64,000 bases of DNA from Calliopsis andreniformis (Eukaryota > Arthropoda > Insecta > Hymenoptera > Andrenidae), in the NCBI RefSeq assembly GCF_051401765.1, contig NW_027480494.1, positions 1,116,001 through 1,180,000 on the forward strand, in the 5' to 3' direction. Made by a program: the position numbers and the translations under genes. Every line of letters starts with the position of its first letter. Position 1 is the first letter of the stretch. The notes under the pieces are model-generated. The model had not been told where the DNA came from. It was given only the letters and a program-made list of their open reading frames with translations, and did not search any database. This document shows, piece by piece, positions 63,191-64,000 of the stretch.

Positions 63191-64000
63191 TCATAGCCAT
63201 AGCCATAGCCATAACAGCCATAGCCATAGTAGCCATAGCCATAGCCATAGCCATAGCCGTAGAAGCCATAGCCATAGCCATACCAGCCATAGCCATAGCC
63301 ATAGCAGCCATAGCCATAGCCAGAGCAGTCATAGCCACAGCCATAGCGGTCATGGCCATAGCCATAGCAGCCATAGGCATAGCCATACCCATAGCAGCCA
63401 TAGCTATAGCCATAGCAGTCATAGCTATAGACATAGCCATTGCAGCCATAGCCATAGCCATAGCCATAGCAGCCATAGAAATAGCCATAGCAGCCATAGC
63501 CATAGCCATACCCATAGCAGCCATAGCCATAGCCATAGCCGTCATAGCCATAGCCACAGCCAAAGCAGCCATAGCCATAGCCATAGCCATAGCAGCCATA
63601 GCCATAGCCATAGCAGCCATAGCAATAGCCATAGCAGCCATAACCACAGCCATAGCAGCCAGAGCCAGAGCCACAGCAGCCGTAGACATAGCCATAGCCT
63701 TGGCAGCCATAGACATAACCATGGCCATAGCAGCCATAGCCATAGCCATAGCAGCCATAGCCATAGCCATAGCAGCCGTAGCGATAGCCATAGCAGCCAT
63801 AGGCATACCCATAGCAGCCGGAGCCAGAGCCACAGCAGCCGTAGACATAGCCATAGCCTTAGCAGCCATAGCCATAGCCATAGCCATAGCAGCCATAGCC
63901 ATAGCCATAGCAGCCATACCAATGGCCATAGTAGCCAAAGCCGTAGCCATAGCAGCCATAGCCATAGCCATATCCATAGCGGCCATAGCCATAGCCATAG
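63191..64000. repeat. 2,247-bp unit, partial copy at the right edge
   Basis: From TCATAGCCATAGCC followed by ATAACAGCC, this matches 61688 onward at an offset of 1,503 bp and continues to the window edge without a break, so the array extends further right. Confidence 0.88.

Larger units (their letters stand above)
51444..63998 (-). other. 4,184-codon open frame, judged non-coding
   Basis: The frame reads ATG-GCT (MAMAMAA). Like the Ile-Ala frame, it has no stop one substitution away from its base codons, so openness is expected. It ends only because the 1-bp loss at 51528-51531 shifts it into a frame with TGA at 51444-51446. The same word frame should also be open across most of 1-51,500 in the other register. 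It has no defined start, as nearly every second codon is ATG. There is no evidence of a protein. Confidence 0.88.
1..64000. repeat. Satellite-like array of ATAGCC / ATAGCAGCC words filling the window
   Basis: Every line of the window is built from ATAGCC (6 bp) and ATAGCAGCC (9 bp) words. The dominant phrase is 6+6+9 = 21 bp, with 15-bp (6+9) and 27-bp (6+6+6+9) variants. The + strand base word is rich in A and C and has no CpG; CpGs appear only in variant words such as CCGTAG or GCGATA. Variant words occur in fixed long-range orders, which defines higher-order copies. I found no unique sequence at either edge, so the array continues beyond both. No promoter, splice pattern, tRNA, rRNA, transposon end or CRISPR structure is visible. 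This organisation is typical of eukaryotic satellites and megasatellites. The species and chromosomal location cannot be read from the sequence. Confidence 0.98.

Noticed and set aside
51444..63998. A minus-strand gene encoding Met-Ala repeats
   Set aside because: Same stop-avoidance artefact. There is no defined start, no family resemblance, and its end is set by the frame break at 51528.
1..64000. CRISPR array
   Set aside because: There are no conserved direct repeats separated by unique spacers; everything is the same word family, and no cas genes are present.
1..64000. Telomeric or subtelomeric simple repeat
   Set aside because: ATAGCC/GGCTAT does not match known telomere repeats such as TTAGGG, TTAGG or TTTAGGG, and the long ordered cassettes are unlike telomeric DNA.
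1..64000. Coiled-coil or ice-binding protein suggested by the seven-codon period
   Set aside because: The heptad follows from the 21-bp phrase. Ile-Ala or Met-Ala alternation without charged positions is not a coiled-coil pattern, and the Thr spacing of ice-binding repeats is missing.
1..64000. Prokaryotic origin, tRNA, rRNA, terminators or insertion sequences
   Set aside because: I saw no ribosome-binding-site-plus-ORF pattern, no cloverleaf or rRNA-like stretch, no inverted terminal repeats and no transposase-like frame anywhere.

Overview
The whole 64 kb is one uninterrupted tandem-repeat array. I see no unique flanking DNA, no ordinary gene, no RNA gene and no mobile element. On the + strand it is written with two words: ATAGCC (6 bp) and ATAGCAGCC (9 bp). 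The commonest phrase is two 6-bp words plus one 9-bp word (21 bp); 15-bp and 27-bp phrases also occur. Substituted words (ACAGCC, AGAGCC, AAAGCC, GTAGCC, ATAGAC, ATAACC, ATATCC, ATACCC, ATTGCC, CTTAGC and others) appear in fixed orders, so copies of long blocks can be matched. Such an array points to a eukaryotic satellite or megasatellite. The species cannot be told from this window.

Layout. Positions 1-124 are the tail of a preceding higher-order copy. Copy 1 (125-9394, 9,270 bp) is a short form, copy 2 (9395-27223, 17,829 bp) is the reference form, and copy 3 (27224-49426, 22,203 bp) carries a duplication of about 5.2 kb and a nested partial copy. A diverged fourth copy starts at 49427. 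A 261-bp pair at 51480-52000 contains the only frame-breaking indel I found (51528-51531). From there the order is different, and from 54331 to the right edge it is dominated by a 2,247-bp tandem unit (54331-56577, 59341-61587, and partial copies at 57821-59340, 61588-63190 and 63191-64000).

Reading frames. Very long open frames exist (17,137 codons on + at 125-51538; 4,184 codons on - at 51444-63998). They need no coding explanation: the repeat words have no stop codon one substitution away in three of the six frames. The most protein-like frame is the minus-strand one that reads GGC TAT. It gives Gly-Tyr-Cys runs (CYGYGYG) with peptides such as GYGFGYYGHG, CCGSGSGC and YGFGGYGY. This composition resembles high-glycine/tyrosine keratin-associated proteins and, less specifically, other Gly-Tyr structural proteins of eggshell or cuticle. 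The frame is cut many times by TAA codons that belong to the conserved cassettes. My reading is a satellite possibly derived from a Gly-Tyr-Cys-rich coding repeat, not a working gene. The coding origin is inference.

The most interesting material is the nested expansion history (units of 6/9, 21, about 180-790, 2,247, about 5,200 and 17,829 bp, with offsets divisible by 3), the Gly-Tyr-Cys vocabulary, and a TAA that is present in one higher-order copy and absent at the matching site of another.
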